Shown here: piece after piece, positions 35,251 through 48,031 of the stretch
Numbering within the stretch: position 1 is the first letter of the stretch
How the letters are laid out: each line of letters opens with the position of its first letter
Origin: Episyrphus balteatus
Taxonomy: Eukaryota; Arthropoda; Insecta; Diptera; Syrphidae
Direction of reading: 5' to 3'
DNA: 64,000 bases
Assembly: GCF_945859705.1 (NCBI RefSeq)
Contig: NC_079137.1
Location: 55,894,552 to 55,958,551, forward strand
The notes under the pieces: generated by a model
What the model was told of the DNA's origin: nothing
What the model saw: only the letters and a program-made list of their open reading frames with translations
Databases searched by the model: none
Translations under genes and position numbers: made by a program

Positions 35251-35504
35251 ATGTTACGGTTATTAGTTGTGTTTGCCACAGTTCTAACTTTATCAGCTTC
35301 TGTCTCTATTCCTAAAGAAGACGGTCTACGAATTGTTGGAGGAAAAATAAACGATATTAGCAAAATTCCTCATCAGATTAACCTAAGAATTAAACAATGC
35401 AAAACTTGTGCATTTAAACATACTTGCGGGGGTAGTATCATAACCAACAAAATGTTGCAGACTTAAGACCTTGGATTGATGCAACAATTCAATCAAACTC
35501 GTAA
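35251..35504 (+). pseudogene. Trypsin-like serine protease pseudogene 2 (centre deleted)
   Basis: The 5' part (codons 1-67) encodes a signal peptide, the activation site RIVGG and the CGGSII segment. It is then joined at about 35,452 directly to the final codons (VADLRPWIDATIQSNS with stop TAA at 35,502-35,504), in a different frame, so translation ends early at 35,464-35,466. About 180 codons, including the His, Asp and Ser triad, are gone. The GATA/TATA promoter found on the other copies is absent upstream. Its 3' flank (about 20 bp) runs straight into the tail of pseudogene 3, which faces it. Confidence 0.9.
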
Positions 35505-35524
35505 TAATAAGGACAGAAATAAAA

Positions 35525-36240
35525 ATCTGCTACACTGGCATAAACACCAGGCGATCTTGGTTCTCCACAACCGCTACCCCAAGAAACAACTCCAACAAAA
35601 ATCCCGTTCACCGATAGCGGACCACCTGAATCACCATAGCATGCATCTTTACCGCCTTCAGGAAATCCAGCACAAATCATACTGTCTTTGATTTTTCCTC
35701 CACTAAACTGAGACATACAAACTTCTTGGGAAATTATAGGAAACTCAACTTGATGCAGAAAATCCGATCTAGGTCCAGATCCTGCAATATCTCCCCAACC
35801 TGATACTATTGCGATCTCATTAGTTAAAGGTCTCGTCTCGGTCATTTTGATTGCCTTAATATCGTATTTATTCAATGGCAATCCAATGTCTAAAAATAAT
35901 ATGGCAACATCATTACCAGAAGACGGTACAATAAAATTCTCAGGATAGACTATCTTCTTGACTGGAATAACAACTCCATTTTGGCCTTCACGTTTATTTG
36001 TTCCAGCGACAATATGCACGTTTTTCGCTTGTTTATCATACTGTTTATGATACTACCTCCACAAAAATGTTCAAATGGACAAGTTTGGCATTTTTTGTAT
36101 TGAAGGTTAACTTGATGAGGAATTTTACTAATATCGGTTATTTTTCCACCAACAATTCGTCCTCCAACAATTCGTCCATTGATAGAGGCAGAAGCTGATA
36201 AAGTTAGAACCGTTGCGAACACAACTAATAACCGTAACAT
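35525..36240 (-). pseudogene. Trypsin-like serine protease pseudogene 3 (catalytic His deleted)
   Basis: The ATG at 36,238-36,240 starts a normal signal peptide. The activation site is duplicated in tandem (GRIVGGRIVGGK, a 15-bp duplication). A deletion near 36,042 removes the KIILTAAHCV segment with the catalytic His and shifts the frame; the downstream frame resumes at VHIVAG. Asp (GNDVAIL), Ser (GDSGGP) and the S1 Asp (KDAC) persist. The C-terminus stops matching after VAD (35,525), exactly where pseudogene 2 resumes, and reads into the reverse complement of the tail of pseudogene 2. It is non-functional. Confidence 0.92.
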
Positions 36241-36280
36241 TGTGAATTGAAACTGTTGAAAAGTTATGAAAGGAATAAGT

Positions 36281-36301
36281 TTTTATATTTAAAATCTTAT
36301 C
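36281..36301 (-). promoter_or_regulatory. Relic promoter of pseudogene 3
   Basis: On the minus strand, GATAAG (36,296-36,301) lies 8 bp upstream of TATAAAA (36,281-36,287), about 40-46 bp before the ATG. It has the same layout as the intact gene and pseudogene 1. Confidence 0.75.
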
Positions 36302-36309
36302 AAAATTTT

Positions 36310-39300
36310 ACATTTTGGTTTATGAATTCTTGGTAAAACTAAAAAAAAAATCACAGTCTCTATCAATTTTGCCATAATCTTTGATTTTTTTTAAACAATC
36401 TAATCAAATTGAATAAGGGCATAACTCAAAAAGATCAGATAATAAAGGCTGATTAGAGAAAAGTTAGATTCAAAAAAGGTTGGTGATTCACATAATTCTT
36501 GGGATCTTATACCAGAACTGAGAGTGCTATTGCGATAGCTGCTTTCAATCACACTGCTCTTTCACTGAGCATAGAACAGTTGCGATTGCTAAGTCTAACA
36601 AAAATTAAAACAAATACAATTAGCTGTGATATTTTGAAAAATAAAAACAAATCAAAACAAACAATGTTTTGAAAAAAGAAAAATCTGGTAAAATAATTCT
36701 TCAATTTTCTCAAAAACTAGAAGACATAGAAACATATAGTTTTCACCCATCGATAAGGAATCACTTGAGGCAGTTTTTTGTGTGAGTAATTTTTTTTATT
36801 AAAATTCAAAGTCTGGACAAAATAGTATAAAATGAGTTTTAAAAAATTTTTTTTCGCCTATTTTTAACTTTGAAATCGATTATTTCAAAAACTATTGGTT
36901 ATAATAAATTGATTTAAAAATTCAAATTAAATATACAATTTTGTCTTTAGGAAATTGTATCATTTATAACTGTAAGTGTTGCCGTTGTTTTTTACTACTT
37001 TTTGTTTGTTTTGATAATTTTTTTTTAGAAAACTGCCTCTCACACCTAAACGGGGGGAGATAGACCCCCCTCCCAAAGAAAAAAATGCTTGTATTGAACT
37101 CCTCTACAAAAACCCTTTATCAAATCCTGGCGCTTAAGTTATCCTACTACGTGCCAAAACAACATTTTTGTTCTATACCTAAAAGTTCGAATTTCTGTAT
37201 CTGGGTTGAAATCGTAAAATTTTTTTTTTCTAAGCCAATTTTAAACTGATTTTCATATTGTAAATAAATATTGTTTTAGAATATATTTTTAAAACAGCAT
37301 GTTGTTGTGAAAATATATACTTTAATTTGATGTCGAAGTTGGGATTTACCCAAAAAAATGGAATTTTTGAACTTTGACAGCTTATAAATTCTAGGTGGTT
37401 TATCTGAGTTACATGTTTTATACATTGTTGAAAAGGTTCATTTATCTCCTATCAGAAATTGTAAAAAAATCGAAAATGGGTAAAAATTTGACGAAGCCAG
37501 ATTTTTTTCAATGGGTGAAGGTAAAAAAAACCGTTTTTTGCCCCTAACTCCGGATTTTGGGGGTGTTAGAGACTTTTTAAATACCGTTTCGTAATCAGTG
37601 CGATTAGTTCTACATAACGTGATAGGTCTCCGCCCGCGTATATTTTAAAACCTCATTTTTGTAACACCGTGTTATTAGCTGCTCTTTTTAAATGTTGCTC
37701 ACTGCTATCACTGCTCTTTAAAAATCGCTCTTTAGCTCAGCTCTATTTAAAACGCTTTCACTCTTAATTTTTGAAAATTCTAATTTATTTGCATTATCAG
37801 GTTTCAAGTTATCGGAAACCAGATAGATAGACAGATTGCCCATAAATGGCTTCCTTAGAGGATTAACCTGGAAATGACAATTTTAGAAAATGTTCTTTTT
37901 CATTTTAATCATGATTATGAAATTTTTAAAAATAAAAAAATTATTAATATTTTTGAAAAAGTTTGAGTACTTTTGAGTAGGTACTAAACAAGTACTCAAG
38001 TTTCTTGCCCTTAAACTATTGCCATGGCATCAAGTCATTTATCAGAAATCAATACAAGACACACGTTATCCTTGTTTGCTTGATTGGTATTTTCCTAATT
38101 AATTTTATCTTAATACAATTACTCATTATTTCCGTATTTCCTTGAACTTCTTATTTCATAGTACACATGCTTAGTTAGCAATAGATTTTGGCAGATATTT
38201 AATTAGTGAAAGAAAAAAAAAAACTTACCAAAGGACAATGTATAAATCATAGTCCTTATCCTTAGACACGTGACCATGACCTTTTTTCCTTGAAAATCAA
38301 TCTAACTACATACTTAACCCCCAAACAATAAAATGTAACAAACCATAAAACAAAGGTTAACTTTTGTTAAGAGGAAGTATTTATCAAAAAAAAAAAAGAT
38401 TTACATCAAAAACAAGAGAAAAAATAAAAGAAAAACGGAGGAAAAAAAAAACAAAAGTGAACAAAACTTTAGCAAATCTAATTAACTTCATGTCTGTCTG
38501 CAAAAATTGAAAGACATCACTGTTTTCATGTCTCTTCTCTAATTCTGTAGAAAAAAAAAAATATAAAACATAAACTCGAAAAATCCCCCTCTTGCACGAA
38601 GAAGATAATAATAATGATTCACTGAGAGAGGATGTGGCATCAACACTGTGTATGTTAAGACTTCAATGTAATTAATAACGAAAGTATCTAGGTATCCCAC
38701 AAGGCAGATAGAAAAAGTATCTCCCCAATCTCTTTTCCCCGAAAGCCCTTTGGGTATTAAAAAAAAAAAATAAAAGTATAAAATAAAGGCAACACAATTA
38801 AAATTCCACATGAGTATCGGATGGTGCAAGGAGACGTTTTTTTTTATTCTTGTTGTTGCAAAAAAAAGGATTTTTTTTTTGTTTTTTATAATTCGCATGC
38901 GACATTTACCAATACTATAAAATTAAACAAATTACAAAATGTGTACGCCACTGCTGCTCTCTACACATGTCATCCGCACGATACCTCTTTTGCATACTTA
39001 AATATTTTTCTTTGCAATTTTGTTGCGAAGAAAGAAAAACACAGAAATGATATGTGAAATAAAGCAAAGGGTGCCCCATGGAGGAAGGTATACCCTATTC
39101 GAGAGAGTTGGAAAAAAAAAATATTTTTGTTTGCAGAAAGTAGAAGTGAATGAGAGATGCATTCTGCATATTTCCATGCGGGAGTGCGCATTCTGGAATG
39201 AAAATATTGCAAAAAAAAAATATTATGCAAAATTGCATCCAGGAATGTTCTAAGGTAGATTTTGTTATTATTGAATCTAGATGTAAATTGCATTTAACCA

Positions 39301-42300
39301 ACCAACGTTCACATACCGGAATGTATAGGATATTTGTAGGTGTATGTATATGTGCGTGTTGGTAAATCAGCTAACAGTTTTAATACCACACGGTTATGAT
39401 ATCTATTCCATAGGTACTTGCGTACTTGGGATATATGTATGAAGGAGAATAAAAAAAAACAAAAAACAACTTTACACGATATTCAGCGAGGAATACTTGC
39501 GATATAGGTATTAGCCGTATTCCCTTGGAGGTGTCAATATACTTTTGATTAGACGATATCCATAATCTAGTTCTACATGCTCCTCTATGAGTGTTGAAAA
39601 GTATTGCATTGAATTCTTCTAATGCGTAATTTATAGGAAATAACTAATAAAGTGCTAATGAGAAGGTACCTAATTTGCAATCTGCAAAGGGACTTAATTA
39701 ACTCCAAGTCGTTTTGTATATTGTATCTCTATTCATTTTCGCGTGGTACAGTCTATTAATAAATGAATGACTAGATTAGATTAACTTCAAACTTGATAAA
39801 CTAGACTATGTTTACTATTATTTAAATGAATGATAACTTCGAATTAAGTAATCTGAAAAGCATTGCCGACATATGTACTTTAATATTAAAAATATTTATA
39901 AAATGCTTAACTTTTTTTACTTTTTCCTGGAAGCTAGAATTGATAACCCTACATGGAAGCTTTAGAAAGTTTATTTCAGGAAAGTTTAGACCAATAGATT
40001 GCTCAAGTTTGGCCAGTATCACAACCCGATGAGTTACAGGTCTGAATTTTGAGTTAATTTTTTTAGCTAGTTTTGGTATAAATACTAAAAACTTTAGTAC
40101 CTTTGTCAAGTCTAGGTTATTTGCGATAGCCTTCTTTGCTATTTCCTTTCAATTTACTAAATTTTATCGTATCAATCATTTCAGATTTTCACATATAATT
40201 TTTATAAACACATTGCCACAAATTTCAAATTTGTTCGGAAAATGATTATTTGCCTCTTAACACAGAAAAAAGTAGGTATTCATGAAAGTAAAAATTGTTT
40301 CAAGTTTTTTTTTTCTATCCAATACACGACTGTTCTAATATTCGTTGGAATTTGAAAACGGAAACGGTAGCAAATTGCTACCCGGACTGAAAACGGCAAA
40401 AATTTGTCGGATTATAGGTCCGTTCGTTTTTTCGAAACACCTATAAATTCGCAAAATTTGTTCGAATACGGAATTTGGAACAGCTAAATTTTGAAAACAG
40501 GAGAAAATAGAATTCGAAAGGAAATCAAAACAGCCATGATCCTGTTTTTATTAGAGCTTAGGAATATTTTAATTTCTATTCACTTCATAGCCATTTAGTA
40601 TAATTCTGGAAAAAAGAGTTTAAGCCACAAAAAAGTTGATTTATTTTTTTCAAAAATCAATTTGAAAACTTATCAAAGAACAACCTTTTAAATTTTTTTT
40701 TCATGTATCCATTAATATTTCCTTTTTATTAAAACATATATGTATTTGAAAATTTTTTACATATGAAAAATTATATATTCTTTAAATAATAAAAAAAAAA
40801 TATTTCTAAAATCTTTGTTATCTAAGAAATTTTATGACATATTAGTTTTAAGTTAAAAACCACTTAAATACCTAAATAGATGTTTCTGTAGTTTTAAAAA
40901 CAAATTTGTAAGGTTTTAATACATAAATGAAAATTCTTCTATTAGTTTTTAACAATAAGACCCAGTCGTGGAAAGAACTCTTAATGTATTGTCCTGTCCT
41001 GTACCAACTTCAAGTGTTCCCGAATTCATATGAAGTTTTTTGTTTCTTTTTAAATAAAAAAAAAAAAATTAATATTGTGGCACGACAACTCTGAACCATT
41101 CTTATGTGCGTGTAATTTGTTTCTTTTTACAGGAATAAAAATAAATGAGCTTGGCATTACCTATTGGCTATTAAAATTTGATCTTGTCAACTGTAGGATT
41201 TTTGGACAGGAAAAAAGTTGATGTAACAAAAATGTTGTTTTCGAAAATTGAAATGCTTATAACAAAATTAAAACCATTTGCCTTTTAAACCAATAGATTA
41301 AAAACTCATATCGGTGAAATTTGTATAAGGGTGTGTCTTAAAGTTAACATTTTGGAAAATTTGACTGGAAACCTTTAAATACTATTCTTTGTACCTACTA
41401 AAACACTATGAAAATGTATTTTTCCTTTTTTTATTGACTTATATAGTATATGCATAATTCCTAGTTGATTGGATTAAAATTACCGAATTTATAAGTCTTT
41501 TTATACTTTATTTTTGTTACCAGAGTTCAAAACGTTACAAATTGACCCAATATACTGGATTTCAAAATGTATAATAGGTGGCGCTGCCAAAGAAGATAGA
41601 GAATCAGCAGTCAGGACGATACAACTCAATGCTGAATGAAATTAGTGACCTTCACTTTATTAAAAATCTTTCACAAAATAACTACTTTTTTCCTTTGCTA
41701 TTTTCTCACAAAAATTGAATTTTATTCATAAAGTCCACATAACATAAACAAAAATTATTATGAATTTATTTATTTATGTTTTCTTTTGTCATACATCACA
41801 ATGCTGAAGTGTCGTTATCATAGTTTCTCAGAAACACACAAAAATTGACTTGCACAACTTTCTTTTTTTTATTAGCGCCTCCGACACACACACGAAAATG
41901 TATCAATATCTACCTTTTCCATTCTCTTAAATATTATCCATTTCTAAAAATTAAATTTATTTATCAATTCATAAAAATCAATACAAAAATTTTCAAAGAA
42001 ACACACACTCTACCCCCAGTTCATGGAAAACAATCAAAATTCAATCCACAAGCTCCCCCAAAAACACCATAACCAACAACAACAATAACAATCGACAACA
42101 AATAATATAAACGAAACCACCAGTTTTCCTTTTCTTATACATATTTTTGTTTTGTTTTCGATTTTTTTAAACAGAATTATATCGGAATTATTATTTTAGA
42201 ATATATTCGAAATACGTGACAAAAATTGTCAAAAAATTCCTCGCGTACATACACACATGTGAGTTAGAAACCTTCAACAACAACAACAACAAAAAAATAG

Positions 42301-43576
42301 GATTAAACTTTCCTGAACTTTTTTGGAAAAGAAGAAAGAAAGAAAAGAATAAAACAAAAATCGATAAAAGAGACCATATTTAGGGAAAAGACTTGAATTT
42401 TCGATTTGATTTTTCAAAAACTATATAGAAATTGCTTTTAAGCCGTTTTCCTGTTCTCTCTACGTTCCCAATGAATCTCGTGCATCACTTGAACACGTAA
42501 GCAAATAGTTTCTTGTCACGAATTCCAAAATCGAAAATTCAACATCCCTCTTTCTCTCTGTGGATGTGTGTTGTACAACGAGGATCTCTCGTATCGTAAA
42601 TAATCAAGTGGCACGTACGAATTGCATTCCACACAACCCCTTTTCTCTCTCTCTCTCCACCCCTCGATAAATGGGGTATAAAAGATAGATACAATTGTGA
42701 AATAAAATATTTTGGATGCATCCATAAAATGCATAAAAACCAGGGTAAGCATTTTCTTTTATTGAGATTGAGATAAATGCAGATTGCAAGATATAAATTC
42801 TTGGAGAAATTTTCAAAAACAACATTTTTAAAATATAAATTTTTCAAAATTTTTTTTTCTTTTTCCAATTTGTAATAATGTATGACGAAGACGATGACTT
42901 TAATAAATGGAAATGGGATTTATTTTTGATGTAAATTGACGTCACATTAAACTAAAGGTGTTTGGTAGGTATCCTGGCTCTTTGGAGAGAGGATATACAA
43001 AATATTTTATTGCTATATAATCTTAGTGGTGATTTTATTGGATTTTGTGTTTAAATTTACGTTATATGTATGGCTTTGTGTTCTATGGGCAAAGCAATTA
43101 AAAACGGATTAACTGTGTTTTGTATCTCCCAAAAATGGTTTTTGTCGTTTGTGTATCTCTTTTTATTTTAGTATAACGAAGAGAAATTGAGAATTATTTT
43201 TGCTTACCTTAAGGTGTATGTTGTCCTTTATTAGAATGGATTAGAGTGAAAATACGATGTGGTCCTGAAAATATATATATAGAAATAAGAAATTATTGCC
43301 AGGTGTGTGATTTATAGGTTTATAAGATTAAACATGAAAGAAAGAGAGAGAGAGGGGAAAAATTATTGCACACAAGAGAAGATAATACTCTTTTAATTAG
43401 TGTTGAGAAAGAAATTAAAAATAATCTAGGGACACTAAACTGTGTATATATAAAGGAAGAATTAATAAATAGCGGGATCCTAATTGAGTTTTTGAACTGC
43501 AGTAGAAGGCTTTAGAGTTCTAACCGTTACTTAGCAGTTTTGAGTTTGAAAAAATAAAGCATTGGGCACTTTTTAA
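36310..43576. other. Long non-coding stretch
   Basis: No gene is supported over 7 kb. The segment 36,520-37,780 looks repeat-like, with CACTGCTCTTT phrases near both ends and a G6/C6 hairpin at 37,052-37,070. A 17-base palindrome GGTAGCAAATTGCTACC lies at 40,366-40,382. The segments 38,500-39,400 and 41,800-43,260 are less AT-biased and may be unique regulatory DNA; a CAA microsatellite lies near 42,273-42,290. Confidence 0.45.
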
Positions 43577-43898
43577 TACACGAAGGAAAAAATACTACAC
43601 AAAAACAAGCGGATTTCGTTTTAAAGTAAGCAAATTTCCGCATGGTTTTTTGTACACACAATTTAAGCGGATATATCTTCTTAACTTCTTGAAATGGCAA
43701 ATTAAAAAGAAATCCGTTAAATTTAAGCGGAAAATCATCTTATTTTTATGTTTAAACATTTTAATTAAAAAAAAAAACTGTCAGCCAATGGGATTTAAGC
43801 GGATTCCAATTATTTTAAGCTGAAATCCTGTTGTCTTAAGATGGTGGGATTTAAAGTGGACATCATCTTATTTTAAGGTGTCATTTTTTCTCCGTGTA
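43577..43898 (+). mobile_element. TIR element M1 (AAGCGGA family), complete
   Basis: A 322-bp element starting TACACGAAGGAAAAAATAC and ending TTTTTTCTCCGTGTA, so the ends are imperfect inverted repeats (TACACGRAGRAAAAAAT). The heptamer AAGCGGA recurs about five times inside it, and the same heptamer fills the elements at 50,736-51,059 and 52,465-52,958. There is no ORF. The outer TA may be the target duplication, as in Tc1/mariner MITEs. Confidence 0.82.
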
Positions 43899-45759
43899 TG
43901 AATTTGGAATTGAGCTGAATTTTAAAAACAAATTACTACAGTTTTTTTTACCTCCATTCACATTACAACGATTACATAAACGAAACTAATCGAAATTATA
44001 AGTCGATTCTGTAAGGGAAGACCATGATCTTGAAATCTGGTAATTTGGTTTCACAGTCAAAACTTTAATTTAGGGATCATAAGGTAGTACTCGTTTTTAC
44101 ATGTAAATAGCGTGACATAAGTTTCAAAAATCGATCACTTATGTGTAACTTGCTTGACTTTAAACCGTTTCATATAACAACCCTTCATGAGACAGGTCAT
44201 CACAAATTTCGATTGAAACAAATTTATTTTTAGTTCAATATATTTGAATTCTATTTTTTAGAAATGGACATTCTCTGACGGCTTTTGTTTGTATTTTTCT
44301 TAAAAATTGTTTCTTTTGATAAAGTGTTTCATATGATGAGCTGTCTTTTGATGGGTTGTCCATGATTACTTGTAATATGATTTGTTGACTTTAAATCCCA
44401 TCATGGAATCTGCGCCAAAATGAAGCCATACTAATAAAAAACAATCTCAAAATAAGGGAGAACTTTCTTTTATTTGAAAAAAGTCTTTGTTTAAAAAATA
44501 AGAATACCTATACCAAGATTGCATCACATAATTTGACTATTCAAACTTCTCAACTTCAAAATTTTTCTTTTCTTTTTTGAGAAAGAACATAAACTGTTTC
44601 TATTTTAATAGAGAGAAAGAAATTTGGGAGTAATTTCTTTCCATTCGATAAATTATTATGAATTATTTTTGTTTATTTATAACAGCTACCAAGCTTTAAC
44701 CTGTCTAAATACCTACATTTATCTAAAAAACTTGCAGTGCTCTGCCTTGTTATTATGAATGAATTGGTAAAGTTTTCATTTCATAAAATATAATGTTTTT
44801 TTTTTTCTTAAATTATTTTGTTGGCTTTTAAAGACTGTTCAAAAAACTATTAATTTATTTTTAAAAGAACAACATAAAACCTATAAATTATTGGGCTTCC
44901 GCCTTCTAATTAAATATTTAGCCGAAAAGTAACTTAAGATAGGTTTTTCTTGATTGAATTCGTTCGCACAAACCAATATAACCTACAAAGCTTAACTGTT
45001 AACTCTTTTAGAGAAATCCCACAGAAAATCCATCTTGCTTGTACCTACGTAATATTAAAGAAAATATAACATAATAATTACTTGAGCATGTCTTAATTTT
45101 TCACAGTCTGTCTATACCTATTATTCCCCTGAGAAGAAGTATCTGGTTTAGTTTTACAATTTTTTTTTTTATTCAATAATAAAAAAAAATATATTAAACT
45201 AAAAGAAAAATAAAGTAAAAAGTATCTTTTTTTTAATCGCAATTTTAACATTGAGCATTTAAGATAGACATAAGACTTACTGTACGGTACGAGTCTGACT
45301 ACTCGATAGATGCAGTCATTGTAACTGCGCTGTGCTGACAGCTAACAAGCTTCGACGTTTATTAGCCGCGATCATATTTCAATTTGTATCTTAATACAAA
45401 TAGAAAAAAAATATATAAATATATAAGATCTCACCTCTAGGCTAGGTAATGTGATCAGTTTATCTAATTTCATAATTATGTACGTGGGAAAGGTGTTTTT
45501 TGTTTCTATTTATATTTTTATTTTTTTTTTATTGAAAATTGACAGATCAAGGTAGGTTTATGAACGGAATAACACAATCTTTTCTATTTGTAAATTATAA
45601 GCGATTTGGTAGAGTAAACAAATTCATGTTAAATTTATAAAGTGGGTAATTTTTGTTTGTTCAATTTAAAATGACTAATTACTGTTAAAAAGTCTTAAAC
45701 TTGTTTGGTTTGCTGTCAGTTTAGTCTAGCTTTTTTTGATAAGCTGATTTATGTAAATA
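43899..45759. other. Non-coding stretch
   Basis: I see no gene. AT-rich, with short frames only. Confidence 0.5.
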
Positions 45760-45860
45760 TTTGTTCTTGTTGATTCTCATGAATTCGTATGACCAAAATA
45801 AATCAATAAACCGTTTTGTTTAGAAGGTCATACAGATCCATGAGAATCAACAAGAACGAA
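45760..45860. repeat. 101-nt near-perfect hairpin (possible small-RNA precursor)
   Basis: Arms 45,760-45,794 and 45,826-45,860 pair over 35 positions with two mismatches (45,782 and 45,786 against 45,838 and 45,834) and two wobble pairs; the loop is 31 nt. The arms include GTTCTTGTTGATTCTCATG and its exact complement. The size, arm length and loop size are like a microRNA precursor, but a collapsed inverted repeat or MITE relic would look the same. I do not recognise the arm as a known microRNA. Confidence 0.8.
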
Positions 45861-47919
45861 CCATTTTTTTTTTTTAATTATGGCTTAAGTGCTTAAATTG
45901 AACGAGAAATTTATACAGCTTGTCAAAATTGTTTTCTCGTTTAGTTAATGTAGGTTTCATTATAGTTTTCTTAGTTTTTGATTATTAATGTTTTTATTAA
46001 ATCATTTTTCTAAGAGGTTTCTTTTACCAAACAACGACTTCTGTGAATGGAAAAGTTTGAATTTGAAATTCAAATCATTTAGGTACCAACTTTTGTACTC
46101 ATCAAATTTACACCAACTCGATTTAAATCAATTTTTTCCCAGAAAACCCTCCTACACTAAATCCATAAACAAATACATACAACAAAAAGAAATACAAAAT
46201 TTACAAAACGATCCATCTTTATTATGCAGATAGAAGTACTTTCGACAAAAAACATGCAACTCACGAAATAGCCCTTCAATCCAAACAAAACGAGTGAGGG
46301 TGGGGGGAATTTGTACTAAAAGAATTTATTATTATTATTGAACAGCGCCCAGCACCAAACACCACCTAGCTTTTTACGTCGCGTTATCGTCAGTCGTCCG
46401 TCATGTTTGTTAATAACAATAATTATTGTTATTATAATTTTATTATCTATTTGAACATTTTATTATCCAACAAGTCGATATGGATAACAACACACAAGTT
46501 TAGTTTAGACATCTTCCTCGAATTATCGTGTGGATACAACGAAAAGAAGGGTACCCCTAAGACCTATAATATACATACCTACTGGAACATGAACATTTCA
46601 CGCTTTTTACCACCATCGACTGATCACCGTTTAGATTCTGGAGGAGCTCGCAGCTGAACAGAGCCATAAGCTAGCACAGAGACAAATAAACAAAATGTCA
46701 TCGTAAATTTTTCAAGCTCCCATTCAGACGATTGGACTTGATGGTGTAGTGCGATGGTGGTGGGGAAATGTCAGAGGTAGAGAAGGTATATGGTTGAAGC
46801 AACTCAACTATACCAAACAAACAAGGGCCGTTGGCCTATTAGCGTTTAAATGTTTACCCGAGAAATTTTTAAACGCAGTCTCGGGATAGCTTCCTTTTTA
46901 TTTCAATTTCTTTTTTTTTTTGTTTTTTTCTTTCTGTATTTTGGTTAACGCCAGACACTAGGTACTACAGGAGGTTGAACACAGCTCCTCTTTTCTCACT
47001 GATGATGATGGTTATCCAGCAGAAGTACATATCGCGGAGGAAAAAAAAATCAGCGAGAAGAACTATATTGAACCGTGTGGTGCTGCTGTCTGATGTTTAA
47101 TTTGTTTTTTTTTCTGTTTTTTTATTTGTTTTATTTTAGGACGAACACAAGTTCTCAAAGTAAAGGGCAATATCATCAATTCTCTTTTTTAAACGCGGCA
47201 GAGAAATACAAATACGAAAAAGGAATATACAAAAAAAAAAAAACGTCTGTTAGGTGAATAATTTCATTGAACCGCTTGGTAGACTGCTGGAGGTCTTTTT
47301 CGGAGCAAATTTTGTTTTGTTTTTTTTTTTTTTCTTTTTGAGAGAGATTTTGGAAAGAGAATGAAAAAGCTAATAAAATTTGCTGCACCAAGGATTTTTC
47401 GGAAATAAACAACACCTTATTGCGTTTTATTTGAATTTTTTGAATAAAAATAAAAGATTCTTTTTTTTTTTTTGAATAGCGAGGAACTGAATTTTCAAAC
47501 TTCCTTCCGTGTTAGTTAGTTTTAATATTGATTCAGTGGTTTAAGAGGAAAAAAATAGTAGGGTTACTTTGCTCGCCTAGAATTTACAAATATTTTATAG
47601 CAACAACTTTTTATTTTTTGAACTTTTAAAAATTCTGAACTAAAATGAATTACAAAAATGTGAAGTGGATATTCATGCGTAATAACTGTGTTTTGATGGG
47701 CAAAAACTAAAACAATATACTTAAGAAAAGCTAAAATATATTTTTAAATTTCCAAAACATTAATATTTCATTAATCAAAATGTCTGATTTATAGAAAAAC
47801 CAATGTCAATGACGTCCCAAGTATCAATTTGGCATAAGGTAAATTTTGTTCGATTCGACACGCTATAGTTTGTACCTATACACTTTTAAAATGGGTTAGT
47901 TTCTACGAAAATTTGGCAC
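45861..47919. other. Non-coding stretch
   Basis: No gene is supported. The segment 46,250-47,300 is less AT-biased and unique in the window, with a TTA microsatellite near 46,326-46,340. Confidence 0.45.
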
Positions 47920-48031
47920 GTACTTGCTCTTATAGTAAAAGTAACTCTAGTGTTAAGCATTTTATTGAATAAAAATTAAGGGACATTAATAGTTTAATAT
48001 TTGTAAGGAATTTCATAAATGGTGTTTATAA

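Noticed and set aside
40955..40985. GACCCAGTCGTGG as another repeat B end
   Set aside because: Only about 12 bases match the repeat B terminus and nothing flanking does; probably chance or a tiny relic.
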